Numbered from the stretch's first letter, positions 19,301 through 28,156 are shown. The stretch: DNA of 64,000 bases from Robiginitomaculum sp. (GCA_016765135.1 JAESQN010000002.1:62001-126000), one strand, 5' to 3'. Translations and numbers: made by a program. Notes: a model not told the origin generated them from the letters alone.

Positions 19301-19933
19301 ATGAGTGGCTTGAATATCATCTCGGAATTGTTGAACGCAATGTCGGGCGCGACAGCACCATATGTGAGTATGCTTGCTGAACAAGTGAGCGGACAAGCGA
19401 GTAAATTGGCGTATGAACAGGAAAAGCTGTTTGCACCCTTAGACCCCGCTACGTTCTCGTCACAGATTTTCTGGTTATTGCTAAGCTTTGGCGTTTTATT
19501 ATTCCTGTTGGCCAAGGTGCTTTTACCGCGCCTTGGCGGCATTTTGGAAGAACGCTCCAACCGCATTGCCGATGATATCGACGCGGCGTCGCGGATGCAA
19601 AAAAAGGCTGAACTAGCCGGGAAAGCTTATGAGCAATCCCTCGGTGATGCCCGTGCCAAAGCCCACAATGTAGCCGAGACCACCCGCGCCAGCGTCAATG
19701 CAGAACTGGAAGCAGAAATGCAGACGGCAGACGCAGAGACCGCCATACAAATGGAACGGGCCGAAGCTAAAATTCAAAAAACACGCGCTGCGGCTTTGGC
19801 TAATGTTGACGACATTGCATCCGAGACAGCCAAGGCCGTCGTCGAGCATTTATACACCAAGAAAATCAGCATTACGACCGTTCGCAAGACGGTCAAAACG
19901 CTCGGGCAAAGCGCTCGGTTAAAGACGGGTTGA
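19301..19933 (+). CDS. F0F1 ATP synthase subunit b' (first b-type stator subunit)
   Basis: 210 residues: a roughly 60-residue N-terminal extension, one transmembrane helix (QIFWLLLSFGVLLFLLAKVLL, about residues 65-85), then a long charged coiled coil starting PRLGGILEERSNRIADDIDAA. Photosynthetic and alphaproteobacterial F-ATPases use two different b subunits forming a heterodimeric peripheral stalk; this is the b' type by position (directly after c) and sequence. The N-terminal extension with AEQVSGQASKLA is longer than in most relatives. Nine bases separate it from the second b gene. Confidence 0.9.
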   Translation: MSGLNIISELLNAMSGATAPYVSMLAEQVSGQASKLAYEQEKLFAPLDPATFSSQIFWLLLSFGVLLFLLAKVLLPRLGGILEERSNRIADDIDAASRMQKKAELAGKAYEQSLGDARAKAHNVAETTRASVNAELEAEMQTADAETAIQMERAEAKIQKTRAAALANVDDIASETAKAVVEHLYTKKISITTVRKTVKTLGQSARLKTG

Positions 19934-19942
19934 GGAGCAGAT

Positions 19943-20443
19943 ATGCACTGGGAATTTAGTTTAGGTTATCCGACGATTTGGGTGTTTTTGGCACTGCTTT
20001 TGTTTATTGCCTTTCTTATGTATAAAGGCATTCACAAAGCCATGGCCAAAGCCCTGGACGACCGGGCCGATGCCATTCGCAAAGAACTGGACGACGCCCG
20101 TACTTTACGAGAGGAAGCCCAGGCTTTATTGTCGTCTTTTCAGCGCAAACAGGTTGAAGCCGAAGAACAAGCCAAAGAAATTGTCAAGCAAGCCCGCAAA
20201 GACGCTGAAACTATGGCCGCCAATGCCCGTAAGGACATGGCGGAACGCTTACAGCGCCGCGCCGAACAAGCCGAAGCCAAGATCAAAACCGCCGAAGCCC
20301 AGGCTATGGCGGACGTCAAAGCCCGTGCCGCCCAACTGGCCCTCCAGGCCGCAGAGCAAATCCTGCGCAACGAACTGGCCAGCGCCGATCATAATGCATT
20401 GGTAAAGAGCGGTATAGCGGATATGGGTAAAGCTTTGAATTAA
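19943..20443 (+). CDS. atpF: F0F1 ATP synthase subunit b
   Basis: 166 residues with a single N-terminal transmembrane helix (TIWVFLALLLFIAFLMYKGI) and a coiled coil rich in Ala, Lys and Glu (ALDDRADAIRKELDDARTLREEA). It pairs with b' in the peripheral stalk and contacts F1 delta. A GAGGAG motif precedes the ATG. It is the last gene of the F0 operon here; F1 genes are absent from the window, as expected for alphaproteobacteria with split atp operons. Repeat A2 begins 70 bases downstream. Confidence 0.95.
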   Translation: MHWEFSLGYPTIWVFLALLLFIAFLMYKGIHKAMAKALDDRADAIRKELDDARTLREEAQALLSSFQRKQVEAEEQAKEIVKQARKDAETMAANARKDMAERLQRRAEQAEAKIKTAEAQAMADVKARAAQLALQAAEQILRNELASADHNALVKSGIADMGKALN

Positions 20444-20512
20444 ACGCATCGTTATATGCCCAAAACACTCATAAATTTGGAGTCTTTGAGGCGGTTTTCT
20501 TCCTAAAGCCCA

Positions 20513-20698
20513 TTACCCCTCACCTTGTTCCTCTCCCAAAAGGAGAGGAGACCACGCTACAAATTCCTGTGTTTAAGTATAAGTTCTAAACATACTGATA
20601 CACCTGTAAAAATGGGATAGGTGATATCTAAACCACTCACAATAAAAATGGTCAAGACACCGTCTCCTCTCCTTTTGGGAGAGGAACAAGGTGAGGGG
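20513..20698. repeat. Palindromic repeat family A, copy 2
   Basis: Left arm 20513-20552 and right arm 20662-20698 pair perfectly over 37 bases (CCCCTCACCTTGTTCC... inward). It has the same orientation as copy 1. The interior of about 109 bp has TATAAGTTCTAAACATACTG, which resembles copy 1's TATAAGTTCGAGGCATACTG (16 of 20), and then an ATGGTCAAGACACC block before the right arm. Copy 3 has ATGGCCAAGACACC there when reversed. It fills most of the 360-bp non-coding gap between atpF and the FKBP gene and may act as transcript end for the atp operon. Confidence 0.9.
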
Positions 20699-20767
20699 TT
20701 ACGCGGGTGAAAGAGAAACCATAGCCAAAAAAATCCCATATTTCTGATTGTTCTGGGTATGTGTACT

Positions 20768-20792
20768 AAAAAGGGCCTTGCGGCCCTTTTTT
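20768..20792. terminator. Rho-independent terminator after the FKBP gene
   Basis: AAAAAGGGCC (20768-20777), loop TTGC, GGCCCTTTTTT (20782-20792). A GC-rich stem with a T run on both strands; it lies 12 bases past the minus-strand FKBP stop and could work in both directions. Confidence 0.88.
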
Positions 20793-20803
20793 ACTTTCCT
20801 TAC

Positions 20804-21400
20804 TCAATCCGATATTCCGAGTAATTGCACATGAAAGACCAATGGTGTTTTTGGCGGGATTGAGCCGCGTCCACCATCGCCGTAAGCTAGGCCTGACGGG
20901 ATGTAGAACGTCCAGGCATCACAAGGGCGCATCATGCCTACGCCTTCGGTCCAGCCTGCTATAACGCGGTTGAGCGGAAACTCTATATCCTGGCCCCGCT
21001 CGTATGAGCTGTCAAACATTTCACCGTTTAAATATTGACCATGATAGTGAACCCGAACGGTTTGCGTCGGCTTGGCAGGTGTGGTTTTAAGTGTGCTGGA
21101 TTTGTTGACCGAGTATTGCAGGCCGGACGCCGTGGTGATGACACCTTGGCGTTTTGCATTGGCTTCAAAAAAAGCTGATTGCTCCAGGCTCGCGTCTGCC
21201 ATTTCATTGGAGTAACTGGAAATATCTTTTAGAACATTCTCATCGGGGCAAGTGCGAAACCGCTCAAGGTTAGCCTTGGCGGTTTCGTAAGCCGCAACGG
21301 CCTCAGCTTCGGTATTGGGCGTGCTGATCGTGGTTGCATTGTTACATGCGCCTAGGCCAAGCAGTGCGATCGACACGCCCGTGATGAGATATTTTTGCAT
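20804..21400 (-). CDS. FKBP-type peptidyl-prolyl isomerase, predicted lipoprotein
   Basis: 198 residues. A lipoprotein signal ends in lipobox LGAC (Cys at 19). A helical N-terminal segment (about 30-85) precedes the FKBP domain, which shows VRVHYHGQYLNGEMFDSSYERG, FPLNRVIAGWTEGVGMM, FYIPSGLAYGD and a closing PLVFHVQLLGI. The organisation resembles Mip/FkpA-type periplasmic isomerases, which help fold envelope proteins. The aspartate and aromatic residues of the active pocket (FDSS, VIAGW, YIP, LAYGD) are all present. Monocistronic by appearance, ending in a strong terminator. Confidence 0.92.
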   Translation of the reverse strand: MQKYLITGVSIALLGLGACNNATTISTPNTEAEAVAAYETAKANLERFRTCPDENVLKDISSYSNEMADASLEQSAFFEANAKRQGVITTASGLQYSVNKSSTLKTTPAKPTQTVRVHYHGQYLNGEMFDSSYERGQDIEFPLNRVIAGWTEGVGMMRPCDAWTFYIPSGLAYGDGGRGSIPPKTPLVFHVQLLGISD

Positions 21401-21482
21401 TCGGTTCTCCAGACTTTGTTGAGTGGTGTTGTAGATATTTTGGATTATTTCTTAACCGTCCAACACAACTAAGTCCAGTTGT

Positions 21483-21515
21483 TTAGGCCCTGTCAACATT
21501 TAAGACAGGGCCTAA
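21483..21515. terminator. Strong 12-bp hairpin downstream of the outer-membrane barrel gene
   Basis: TTAGGCCCTGTC (21483-21494) and GACAGGGCCTAA (21504-21515) pair perfectly around a 9-base loop. It lies 9 bases past the minus-strand stop at 21525. It lacks a clear T run on the minus strand, so it may be a processing or stability hairpin. The GGCC(C)TGTC...ACAGGGC pattern recurs at 50404-50428. Confidence 0.65.
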
Positions 21516-21524
21516 TAATTTTAC

Positions 21525-22166
21525 CTATCTAAAGTTATAACGATAGCCAACTGAAACGCTAAAATTATCAAACTCTGAAGATAAAGACACGCCGTTGTCG
21601 GCAGGGGACGTACGTGTAAAATCTGGCGAAGAAGAGTGGTAACGGGCATCAATAAAGCCGTCTATTTTCTCTGTCAGCGGTGTTGAAACCCCACCAATAA
21701 CCTGCCAAGCAAAAGCAACATCGTTGTCTTCAAAATCAACCGCACCGTACAAGAATCGGTTACGGACAAAATCAAAACCCGCCCCAACGCCGACATAGGG
21801 GGTGAGCGCACTGCCTGTATCAAAATCATAAAACGCATTGAGTAGTAACCCGTAACTTTCAGCACCCTTTGCAGTGAAGTTGCGATCCACACCGTTAAAA
21901 CTCAAACTTTGACCATCATTGCGTCGCCACGCAAATTCACCTTCAAGACGAATATTATTCTCCAGCTTAACACCTATAATGCTGGTTGTAACGATCCCGG
22001 CATCAAATTCTGTTTCAACCAACCGGGTACCATCGGTGCTAGTTTGGTTAGATGTCTGGTTATAACCAATGGAGCCACCTAGGTACCAATCCTTGGCATG
22101 GGCTGTAGCGGGAAGCATGAGAAGGCCTGAACCGATAGCGATAAGGGATATGAAATTATGTGTCAT
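21525..22166 (-). CDS. Outer-membrane beta-barrel protein (OmpA-barrel/Opa-like porin fold)
   Basis: 213 residues with a cleavable signal peptide ending TAHA before KDWYLGG. Alternating hydrophobic strands follow: WYLGGSIGYN, VTTSIIGVKLENNIRLEGEFAWR, LTPYVGVGAGFDF, VAFAWQVIGGVSTPLTEKIDGFIDARY, and a terminal FSVSVGYRYNF. The pattern is that of an eight-stranded 'outer membrane protein beta-barrel' domain without a peptidoglycan-binding tail. Role unknown; such proteins act in surface integrity or adhesion. The preceding 255-bp spacer toward the divergent DUF547 gene contains no feature I can support. Confidence 0.82.
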   Translation of the reverse strand: MTHNFISLIAIGSGLLMLPATAHAKDWYLGGSIGYNQTSNQTSTDGTRLVETEFDAGIVTTSIIGVKLENNIRLEGEFAWRRNDGQSLSFNGVDRNFTAKGAESYGLLLNAFYDFDTGSALTPYVGVGAGFDFVRNRFLYGAVDFEDNDVAFAWQVIGGVSTPLTEKIDGFIDARYHSSSPDFTRTSPADNGVSLSSEFDNFSVSVGYRYNFR

Positions 22167-22421
22167 AAGTATCTTTCTTGTTTGTTATTATGATTGATGT
22201 TTTCTTGATCAGGTTTATGCAATCAAGTGCGTCATCTATAGGCGATACCACCAGTCACTGAAAAGTAACAACAAGCCGTCAGGACAACGATATTTCGTGA
22301 GCGAAACGTGATATAAATAAAGGTTTTCAACACAAGAAATGCACGGATTTGTGAAGATAATTTTAGTCTTAACCTCCAAAAACCTGTTATCAAAACGGTA
22401 CATTTCTTACTGGAGAATACT

Positions 22422-23294
22422 ATGCACACCTTTTTGACATCCACCGCAAAAACGGCTTTAACAATCACCTTAACTGGCGTCATGCTCTCCCTATGGAGCG
22501 TCAGCAATGCAGCTCCTAGCGCGCAATCAACACCACCCTCTATGGAAAAAACTGATACCACAAATGTGGATACCATGAGCAAGGTTGATCCAAACATGGC
22601 AGCCGAAAACCACAACAAATGGGGCATTGTTTTGCAAAAATATGCCAAACTTGATGCGGACGGTTTGGTTCGGTTTGATTATGGTGCCTTGAAAGCGTCG
22701 CCAACTGATATGGAAAACCTCACAGCTTATATTGAAACACTGTCAAAGCAAAAACCCTCTACGTTTGAGCGCAAACAAGCCATGTCCTATTGGGCTAATC
22801 TTTATAATGCCGTAACCGTATTGGTGGTGGTCGAGAATTACCCGGTGAGTTCGATTTTAAAAATCAGATCTGGTTTGCGCCCCGGCCCGTGGAAACGTAA
22901 ATTAGTCACCGTTGAGGGTGAAAAATTGTCTCTGGATAATATCGAGCATGACATTATGCGGCCGACATACAAAACACCTCTTGTGCATTACATGGTCAAT
23001 TGCGCTTCTATTGGTTGTCCAAATTTAAAACCGACACCGTGGAGTGTCAAAAACTTTGACGCGGAACTGGACGTCGCCGCACGGGCCTACATAAACTCAC
23101 CCCGGGGCGTATACGTTAAAGACGGGAAAGTCACTGCATCGAAAATCTATAAATGGTTTAAGGAAGATTTTGGTGACAACCCAGTTGGCGTACTGAACCA
23201 TGCCCGAGAATATGCTGACCCGGAACTTCTGAGTGCACTTGAAGGAAAAACCAAGATTAAATCCTATAAATATGATTGGAAGATCAACAACTAG
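22422..23294 (+). CDS. DUF547 domain-containing exported protein
   Basis: 290 residues with an N-terminal signal peptide (hydrophobic to about residue 25, cleavage near SNAA). The DUF547 domain shows QAMSYWANLYNAVTVLVVVENYP, LDNIEHDIMRPTY, VHYMVNCASIGCPNL and AARAYINSPRGVYV, then ASKIYKWFKEDFG. The conserved Cys/His/Asn positions (VNCASIGCP) suggest an enzyme, but no activity is established for the family. The protein is probably periplasmic. The gene stands alone between a divergent porin-like gene and a family B hairpin. Confidence 0.88.
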   Translation: MHTFLTSTAKTALTITLTGVMLSLWSVSNAAPSAQSTPPSMEKTDTTNVDTMSKVDPNMAAENHNKWGIVLQKYAKLDADGLVRFDYGALKASPTDMENLTAYIETLSKQKPSTFERKQAMSYWANLYNAVTVLVVVENYPVSSILKIRSGLRPGPWKRKLVTVEGEKLSLDNIEHDIMRPTYKTPLVHYMVNCASIGCPNLKPTPWSVKNFDAELDVAARAYINSPRGVYVKDGKVTASKIYKWFKEDFGDNPVGVLNHAREYADPELLSALEGKTKIKSYKYDWKINN

Positions 23295-23338
23295 TAGGGT
23301 GTATCTCTTATATTACTGTGTTAAATAACTTGTATCCC

Positions 23339-23380
23339 TGTAGGGTGGATTAGCGTTTCTTGCGCGTAATCCACCCTACA
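23339..23380. repeat. Palindromic repeat family B, copy 1
   Basis: TGTAGGGTGGATTAGCG (23339-23355) pairs with CGTAATCCACCCTACA (23365-23380) with one bulged base. The same sequence type recurs at 28336-28396. Related TAGGGTGGATTA hairpins are widely dispersed in proteobacterial genomes. Here it sits after the DUF547 stop and could end its transcript. Confidence 0.8.
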
Positions 23381-23451
23381 GATTTTGACTTTTATACCCG
23401 GCATTTTGAGTGATTAAGCCCAATAGAGCGCTCACCGTCCTGCTCATATAT

Positions 23452-24153
23452 CTATAAGTCGTAATACTCGCGAAACAGTTTCCTCGGATCCATGCCGCAA
23501 TAATAGCGCAGCAAAATCCAGCCGTTCATAAGTTGGGTTTTTAGTATGCCTCGGTGAACAAAGCGCCGGGCCGATGTTGTTAACGCCAATGAAGATTTGC
23601 GAACCTTGCCTTTTTTACGGCGCAACAATATTCGTCTTAACTCCACATCTTCCAGTAAAGGCCATGCGTTGAGGGCTTCGGGCTTTGGAATATCCTGCCT
23701 GCGAAAGAAAAATCCCTGATCCCCAAAGGTGGTTAGAGGGCTATCAAAACGGCTAAGCCATGCAAAACTTTTAAGTAAGTTATTCTCCACATTATATCGC
23801 AATCGAAAACAACCCAATACCGTGTTGTTATCTATCAATATTCTACGGATTTGCCCCAAAGCTCCATCAGGAATACTGCTATCCGCATGGAGTATCCAGA
23901 TATATTCACCGCTTGCATGGGCAATGCCTTGAGATATTTGCCGTCCCCGACCTCGCTCACACATGAGTAATTTCACTGTCTGATATTGTCTTGCGGTTGC
24001 GCAACTGTCGTCTGAACTAGCACCATCAACAACGATAATGTCTTTAAAATTCATAACAGTAACCTGATTGAGTAATCGGCGCAGATAAGTGCTATCATTA
24101 TATACCGGAATGACCAGGCTAATATTAGGGCGGTAGTTCCTGACCATATCCAT
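23452..24153 (-). CDS. Family 2 glycosyltransferase, TIGR04283-like
   Basis: 233 residues with a compact GT2 core: ISLVIPVYND, IIVVDGASSDDSCATARQY, CERGRGRQISQGIAHASGEYIWILHADSSIPDGAL and GCFRLRY. The second half, with FGDQGFFFRR, WPLLEDVELRRILL, TTSARRFVHRG and a final NGWILLRYYCG, matches the TIGR04283 subgroup often labelled arsenosugar-biosynthesis glycosyltransferase. No arsenic genes are adjacent, so that name should not be taken as function here. It is on the minus strand 75 bases after the SRPBCC gene and might be co-transcribed with it. Codon use is AT-richer than the pgk/gap genes. Confidence 0.82.
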   Translation of the reverse strand: MDMVRNYRPNISLVIPVYNDSTYLRRLLNQVTVMNFKDIIVVDGASSDDSCATARQYQTVKLLMCERGRGRQISQGIAHASGEYIWILHADSSIPDGALGQIRRILIDNNTVLGCFRLRYNVENNLLKSFAWLSRFDSPLTTFGDQGFFFRRQDIPKPEALNAWPLLEDVELRRILLRRKKGKVRKSSLALTTSARRFVHRGILKTQLMNGWILLRYYCGMDPRKLFREYYDL

Positions 24154-24228
24154 AGCCCTATATAATGCAACGCATGCTATTGTTTATATCACACTTACTC
24201 ACATTCATGGGAAGTAAATTGCGGGTGT

Positions 24229-24870
24229 TTAGCGCGGCTTACCGAAAGGTTCAATATACTTGGTTTGCGCCTGTTCTGATTGGGTCCGTAGGTTTTTAAG
24301 GACACGCGGAATGTCCTTGCGAATACCGCGCTTTAGCAAACCATTTGGTATAGGGAATTTCGGGCGCAAGCGTGCCCGATAGCTAACTCTGGTTTTAACC
24401 GTGTCAATTGGTGTCAATATCCACTCCCCTTCTTGGACTTTCATATCCCCACCAAGCAAACTAATCTTGATGTGATAGGGTAGGTCATAGTCCGAGCGGA
24501 ACACACTCGTGCTTTTTGGCAACAAAAAACCGGGTTTAATTTTCTGACGGCGTATATCCCAACTCCCGTCCGGAGCGACTTCCAGGACTTCACATAAAGT
24601 CATTTGGGTTACAATTTCCATTGTGCGGTTGCAATCGAGCATCAGCGCCCAAATTGTTTCTGCTGACGCGTCAATATCAATGGCGCCAAAGACCTCAATT
24701 GCATTGTCACTTTGGCTTTTGTCTCTCCAAACAGAAATGACAAGATCGCCGCGTAGTAAGCGTGCTTCCGCTTCCGGTGACAAACTTTGTAGTGATTGCG
24801 ACCCAGCGTTGGCAACGCAGGCGAAACCAATAATTGCAGTCAAAATGTAAAAACAAGCCCTAAGCATCAT
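24229..24870 (-). CDS. START/SRPBCC-fold exported protein
   Basis: About 213 residues when started at the ATG at 24870 (24867 also possible). This choice leaves a clean signal peptide (LRACFYILTAIIGFACVANA). The mature part has an SRPBCC helix-grip fold pattern: VFGAIDIDASAETIWALMLDCNR, SWDIRRQKIKPGFLLP, and GEWILTPIDTVKTRVSYRARLRPKFPIP, with a final long amphipathic helix. Such domains bind hydrophobic ligands such as lipids. Ligand and role are unknown. It is between pgk and a GT2 gene on the same strand, with 93 bases to pgk. Confidence 0.75.
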   Translation of the reverse strand: MMLRACFYILTAIIGFACVANAGSQSLQSLSPEAEARLLRGDLVISVWRDKSQSDNAIEVFGAIDIDASAETIWALMLDCNRTMEIVTQMTLCEVLEVAPDGSWDIRRQKIKPGFLLPKSTSVFRSDYDLPYHIKISLLGGDMKVQEGEWILTPIDTVKTRVSYRARLRPKFPIPNGLLKRGIRKDIPRVLKNLRTQSEQAQTKYIEPFGKPR

Positions 24871-24963
24871 ATGGAAAATTAACCGAGGGCGTGTTTTTTT
24901 GCAAGGTTTGAGCACAGAACTTAACGAGATCGTGATAATAGCCAAAACAGTTAAGCTCAGGAC

Positions 24964-26187
24964 TTATTGTGGTTTCTTGAGGATTTCTACACCGGGCAAA
25001 GCTTTGCCTTCCATCCATTCCAAGAATGCACCGCCCGCCGTCGAAATAAAAGTAAAATCATCAGCCGCACCAGCATGTTTTAGGGCCGCGACCGTATCGC
25101 CGCCGCCTGCGACAGCTATGAGTTTGCCTTGAACGACGCGCTTGGCGGCATATTTGGCTGCCTCTACCGTGGCCGTATCAAAGGGTACAAGCTCGAACGC
25201 GCCCAATGGCCCGTTCCAGATTAAAGTCTGGCTGGCGTCTATAGCATCTGCCAATTTGTTGACGGTAGCAGGGCCGGCGTCCAATATCATCTCGTCGTCC
25301 GCCACTTCGTCCAGACCGCAAACCCGGTGCGGGGCACCTGCCCTAAATTCTTTGGCTACCACCACATCAACGGGCAGGAGAATTTCACAATTTACACGCT
25401 TGGCATTTTCCATGATTTCCAAGGCCGTGCCGACTAAATCATGCTCGCAGAGGGACGCGCCGACATTATAGCCCAAGGCCGCTAAAAATGTATTTGCCAT
25501 ACCGCCGCCAATAGCCAACCTGTCGAGCTTGCTCACCAAATTTTTTAGCAAATCGATTTTTGTGGAAACCTTGGCGCCACCAACAAGCGCCATCACCGGG
25601 CGGCGCGGCACATCCAAAGCTTGGGATAAATGGTCCAGTTCACGCTCCATAGCCAAGCCTGCATAGGCGGGCAAATGGGCGGCCACGCCACTGGTCGAGG
25701 CTTGCGCCCGGTGGGCGACAGAAAAAGCGTCATGGACAAATATCTCGCCGAGGTCGGACAACTCTTTGGCAAAGGCCGGGTCATACCCTTTAAGACCGTC
25801 CGCCGCCTGTGTTTCGCCTTTGTAAAAGCGGGTGTTTTCTAACAGCAAAACATCGCCATTTTGCAATGCGGCGACCGCTTTTTGCGCACCCGTGCCAATA
25901 CAGTCCGGGGCAAAGGCAATATCTGTCTCCAAAAGCTGTGACAAAGGCTGCACCAATTTCATCAACGAGGCTCCGCTCTCGCGCTTGCCGTCTGGGCGGC
26001 CAAAATGGCTCATGAGAATGGTGATCGCACCTTGTGAGCGCAGGTGATTTATGGTCGGTAGTGCTGATTTTAGCCTTGTATTGTCCGTGATATGCCCCAA
26101 ATCATCGCACGGGACATTAAAGTCCACCCGCACCAATACCCGTTTCCCACTAACATCTACATCTTCAAGTCTTCTAAAATCAACCAT
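24964..26187 (-). CDS. pgk: Phosphoglycerate kinase
   Basis: 407 residues, full length. N-terminal GKRVLVRVDFNVP and MSHFGRPDGKRE, the 3-PG-binding region, then VGGAKVSTKIDLL, the nucleotide-binding NGPLGAFE and the Gly-rich end VAGGGDTVAAL plus FISTAGGAFLEWMEG are all present. It makes ATP from 1,3-bisphosphoglycerate in glycolysis, or runs in reverse in gluconeogenesis. Directly follows gap on the minus strand with an 18-base gap, so the two form an operon. Confidence 0.98.
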   Translation of the reverse strand: MVDFRRLEDVDVSGKRVLVRVDFNVPCDDLGHITDNTRLKSALPTINHLRSQGAITILMSHFGRPDGKRESGASLMKLVQPLSQLLETDIAFAPDCIGTGAQKAVAALQNGDVLLLENTRFYKGETQAADGLKGYDPAFAKELSDLGEIFVHDAFSVAHRAQASTSGVAAHLPAYAGLAMERELDHLSQALDVPRRPVMALVGGAKVSTKIDLLKNLVSKLDRLAIGGGMANTFLAALGYNVGASLCEHDLVGTALEIMENAKRVNCEILLPVDVVVAKEFRAGAPHRVCGLDEVADDEMILDAGPATVNKLADAIDASQTLIWNGPLGAFELVPFDTATVEAAKYAAKRVVQGKLIAVAGGGDTVAALKHAGAADDFTFISTAGGAFLEWMEGKALPGVEILKKPQ

Positions 26188-26205
26188 GGTAAAAGCCTGT
26201 TTTGT

Positions 26206-27216
26206 CTAGCTTTGCGCCGCCTTCATAACCCGCGCCACATCTATCATGCGGTTGGCAAAGCCCCACTCATTATCATACCAGGCAATGACTTTGACCAAAT
26301 CTTTATGCAAGACTTCGGTCAGAGGTGCGGCAAATACGGTCGAGTGGGGGTCGTGATTGATATCAGAGGACACCAGCGGCTCCTCGGTATAACTAAGGAC
26401 GCCTTTCATTGGCCCGTCCGCAGCCGCTTTAACAAATGCGTTAAGCTCCTCAGGGCTGGTTTCACGATCTGGCTGAAATGATAAATCCACCAAGGACACA
26501 TTGGCCGTAGGTACACGGATGGCAGAACCATGTAATCTGCCCAACAACTCCGGCAAAACCAAACCAACGGCATTGGCAGCTCCGGTGGATGTTGGGATCA
26601 TGTTTTGCGCGGCGGCGCGGGCGCGGTACATGTCTTTGTGAGAGCTGTCGAGGATATTTTGGTCCAATGTATAAGAATGGATGGTGGTCATAAACCCGCG
26701 ACGAATACCCACTGATTCCAGTAACACCTTGGCCAAAGGTGCCAGACAATTGGTGGTACATGATGCACAAGACACCATTAAATCATCGGCGGTTAAATCC
26801 GCTTCATTGACCCCGTAAACGACGGTTTTGTCCATGCCCTTGGCCGGAGCCGATACCAATACGCTTTTGGCACCCCCATCCAAATGTAATTGATTGCCAG
26901 CCCGGTCACGGAAAAACCCGGAACATTCCATCACCACATCAACGTCCAAAGCGGCCCAGTCAATATCAGCCGGGTTGCGCTCATGGGTGACACGGACTTT
27001 ACCCAGACCGAAATCCATCTCGCCGGGTTTGATTTTAACCTCATTGTCAAACCGCCCGTGCATAGTGTCATATCGCAATAAATGCGCCATCAACTCCAAG
27101 GCACCCGGAGAATTGATTGCAACAATCTCCACATCCTCGATGCCGTATTCAACAACGGAACGAACAATCAAGCGACCAATGCGGCCAAAACCATTAACGG
27201 CAATACGTAAAGTCAT
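26206..27216 (-). CDS. gap: Glyceraldehyde-3-phosphate dehydrogenase, with NADP-type cofactor residues
   Basis: 336 residues from the ATG at 27216, which places NGFGRIGRL at the expected distance. The catalytic Cys153 is in SCASCTTNC and His180 in TTIHSY. The C-terminal WYDNEWGF is normal. Unusual are the coenzyme positions. The Asp after Asn in the usual IND (Bacillus Asp32) is Ser36 here (INSPG). The usual Leu-Pro of the S-loop (Bacillus 187-188) is Ser191-Ser192 (ILDSSHKD). Loss of the Asp and Ser at 188 are features of NADP-using chloroplast-type enzymes, so dual or NADP preference is predicted. It is the first gene of a gap-pgk operon. Confidence 0.96.
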   Translation of the reverse strand: MTLRIAVNGFGRIGRLIVRSVVEYGIEDVEIVAINSPGALELMAHLLRYDTMHGRFDNEVKIKPGEMDFGLGKVRVTHERNPADIDWAALDVDVVMECSGFFRDRAGNQLHLDGGAKSVLVSAPAKGMDKTVVYGVNEADLTADDLMVSCASCTTNCLAPLAKVLLESVGIRRGFMTTIHSYTLDQNILDSSHKDMYRARAAAQNMIPTSTGAANAVGLVLPELLGRLHGSAIRVPTANVSLVDLSFQPDRETSPEELNAFVKAAADGPMKGVLSYTEEPLVSSDINHDPHSTVFAAPLTEVLHKDLVKVIAWYDNEWGFANRMIDVARVMKAAQS

Positions 27217-27422
27217 AAAATCCACCCAAGACAATGGGAACACATGCCCCAATCAAACCACTAACACAGTAAATAGTGCCTGCTGTATAGGGGGTTTTCT
27301 GTGTTAATCCACCAATTTCGTATGTATTTAATATTACAGCTTTACACTAAAGTTCAATTATCGCTTGGCCTGGAGCATTTCTTGCGCCATTCTATCTACA
27401 AGAGCAGATTCGGCGCGAAAAT

Positions 27423-27746
27423 ATGACACATACACCAATAAAAGATGCACCAACTATAAAAGACGCGGCGGATCGTTTACAGCGGACGCTCAAAAACCTG
27501 GAAGCTTCATTGCAGCCCATGCTGGCCCACATTAGCAAACTTGAGCAACAGCAAAAAGATGCCGCAAACAGTGATCAGGATCGTTCCCGATTGGCTAATG
27601 ATCTGGATGAACTACAAGCTAAACACGATAGTTTATTGGCACGTGAACAAGAATTTTCAAAACTTGCTGGTGAAACCACCAGAGAACTGGATGCCGTCAT
27701 TTCACAAGTCTTGCAAACGCTCGGCGATGATGATGGTGAGGGCTAG
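27423..27746 (+). CDS. DUF4164-like coiled-coil protein
   Basis: 107 residues, almost entirely predicted coiled coil (DRLQRTLKNLEASLQPMLAHISKLEQQQ, then a charged second heptad stretch) with an acidic end. DUF4164-type small coiled-coil proteins lie directly before zapA in many alphaproteobacteria, which is the case here (4-base gap). A role with ZapA and FtsZ is plausible but untested. Divergent from gap across about 206 bases. Confidence 0.72.
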   Translation: MTHTPIKDAPTIKDAADRLQRTLKNLEASLQPMLAHISKLEQQQKDAANSDQDRSRLANDLDELQAKHDSLLAREQEFSKLAGETTRELDAVISQVLQTLGDDDGEG

Positions 27747-27749
27747 AAA

Positions 27750-28109
27750 ATGGGCAAGGTAAACCTCGAAATCAATGGCCGCAAATACGCGCTCGGATGT
27801 GATGACGGCGAAGAAGAACGCCTGACACGATTAGGCCAAAAACTCGATGCCCGTGTGCGCACACTTGCCGACCAATTTGGCCAAATCGGAGATGTGCGCC
27901 TGTTGGTCATGGCCGGTATTACAATGACCGACGAAATGGAAGAAATGCGTGAAAACCTTGAGGGCAAGGCCGAGACCGCCACCGCAGATATACGCCGTGA
28001 TAGCGAAGACGCCCTGGCCGCCGCCCAAAAATCAGAAATAACCGCCGCAGATGCTTTGGCGGATGCCGCCAGGCGCATTGAGAAATTGGCCGAAAAACTG
28101 CAAGGTTAA
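27750..28109 (+). CDS. zapA: Cell division protein ZapA
   Basis: 119 residues. The N-terminal ZapA globular domain is seen as VNLEINGRKYALGCDDGEEERLTRLGQKLDARV, followed by the tetramerisation helix (DVRLLVMAGITMTDEMEEM) and an Ala/Glu-rich coiled coil to the end. ZapA bundles FtsZ protofilaments at mid-cell. It ends 47 bases before the predicted 6S RNA, the classical zapA-ssrS linkage. Confidence 0.92.
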   Translation: MGKVNLEINGRKYALGCDDGEEERLTRLGQKLDARVRTLADQFGQIGDVRLLVMAGITMTDEMEEMRENLEGKAETATADIRRDSEDALAAAQKSEITAADALADAARRIEKLAEKLQG

Positions 28110-28156
28110 GAACCTTCACACTTGTATTGTCTTCATTTAAGGCCCACATTGCACCA

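Noticed and set aside
20557-20739. Small ORF of 60 codons in repeat A2
   Set aside because: It reads the palindrome arm and has no counterpart in copies 1 and 3.
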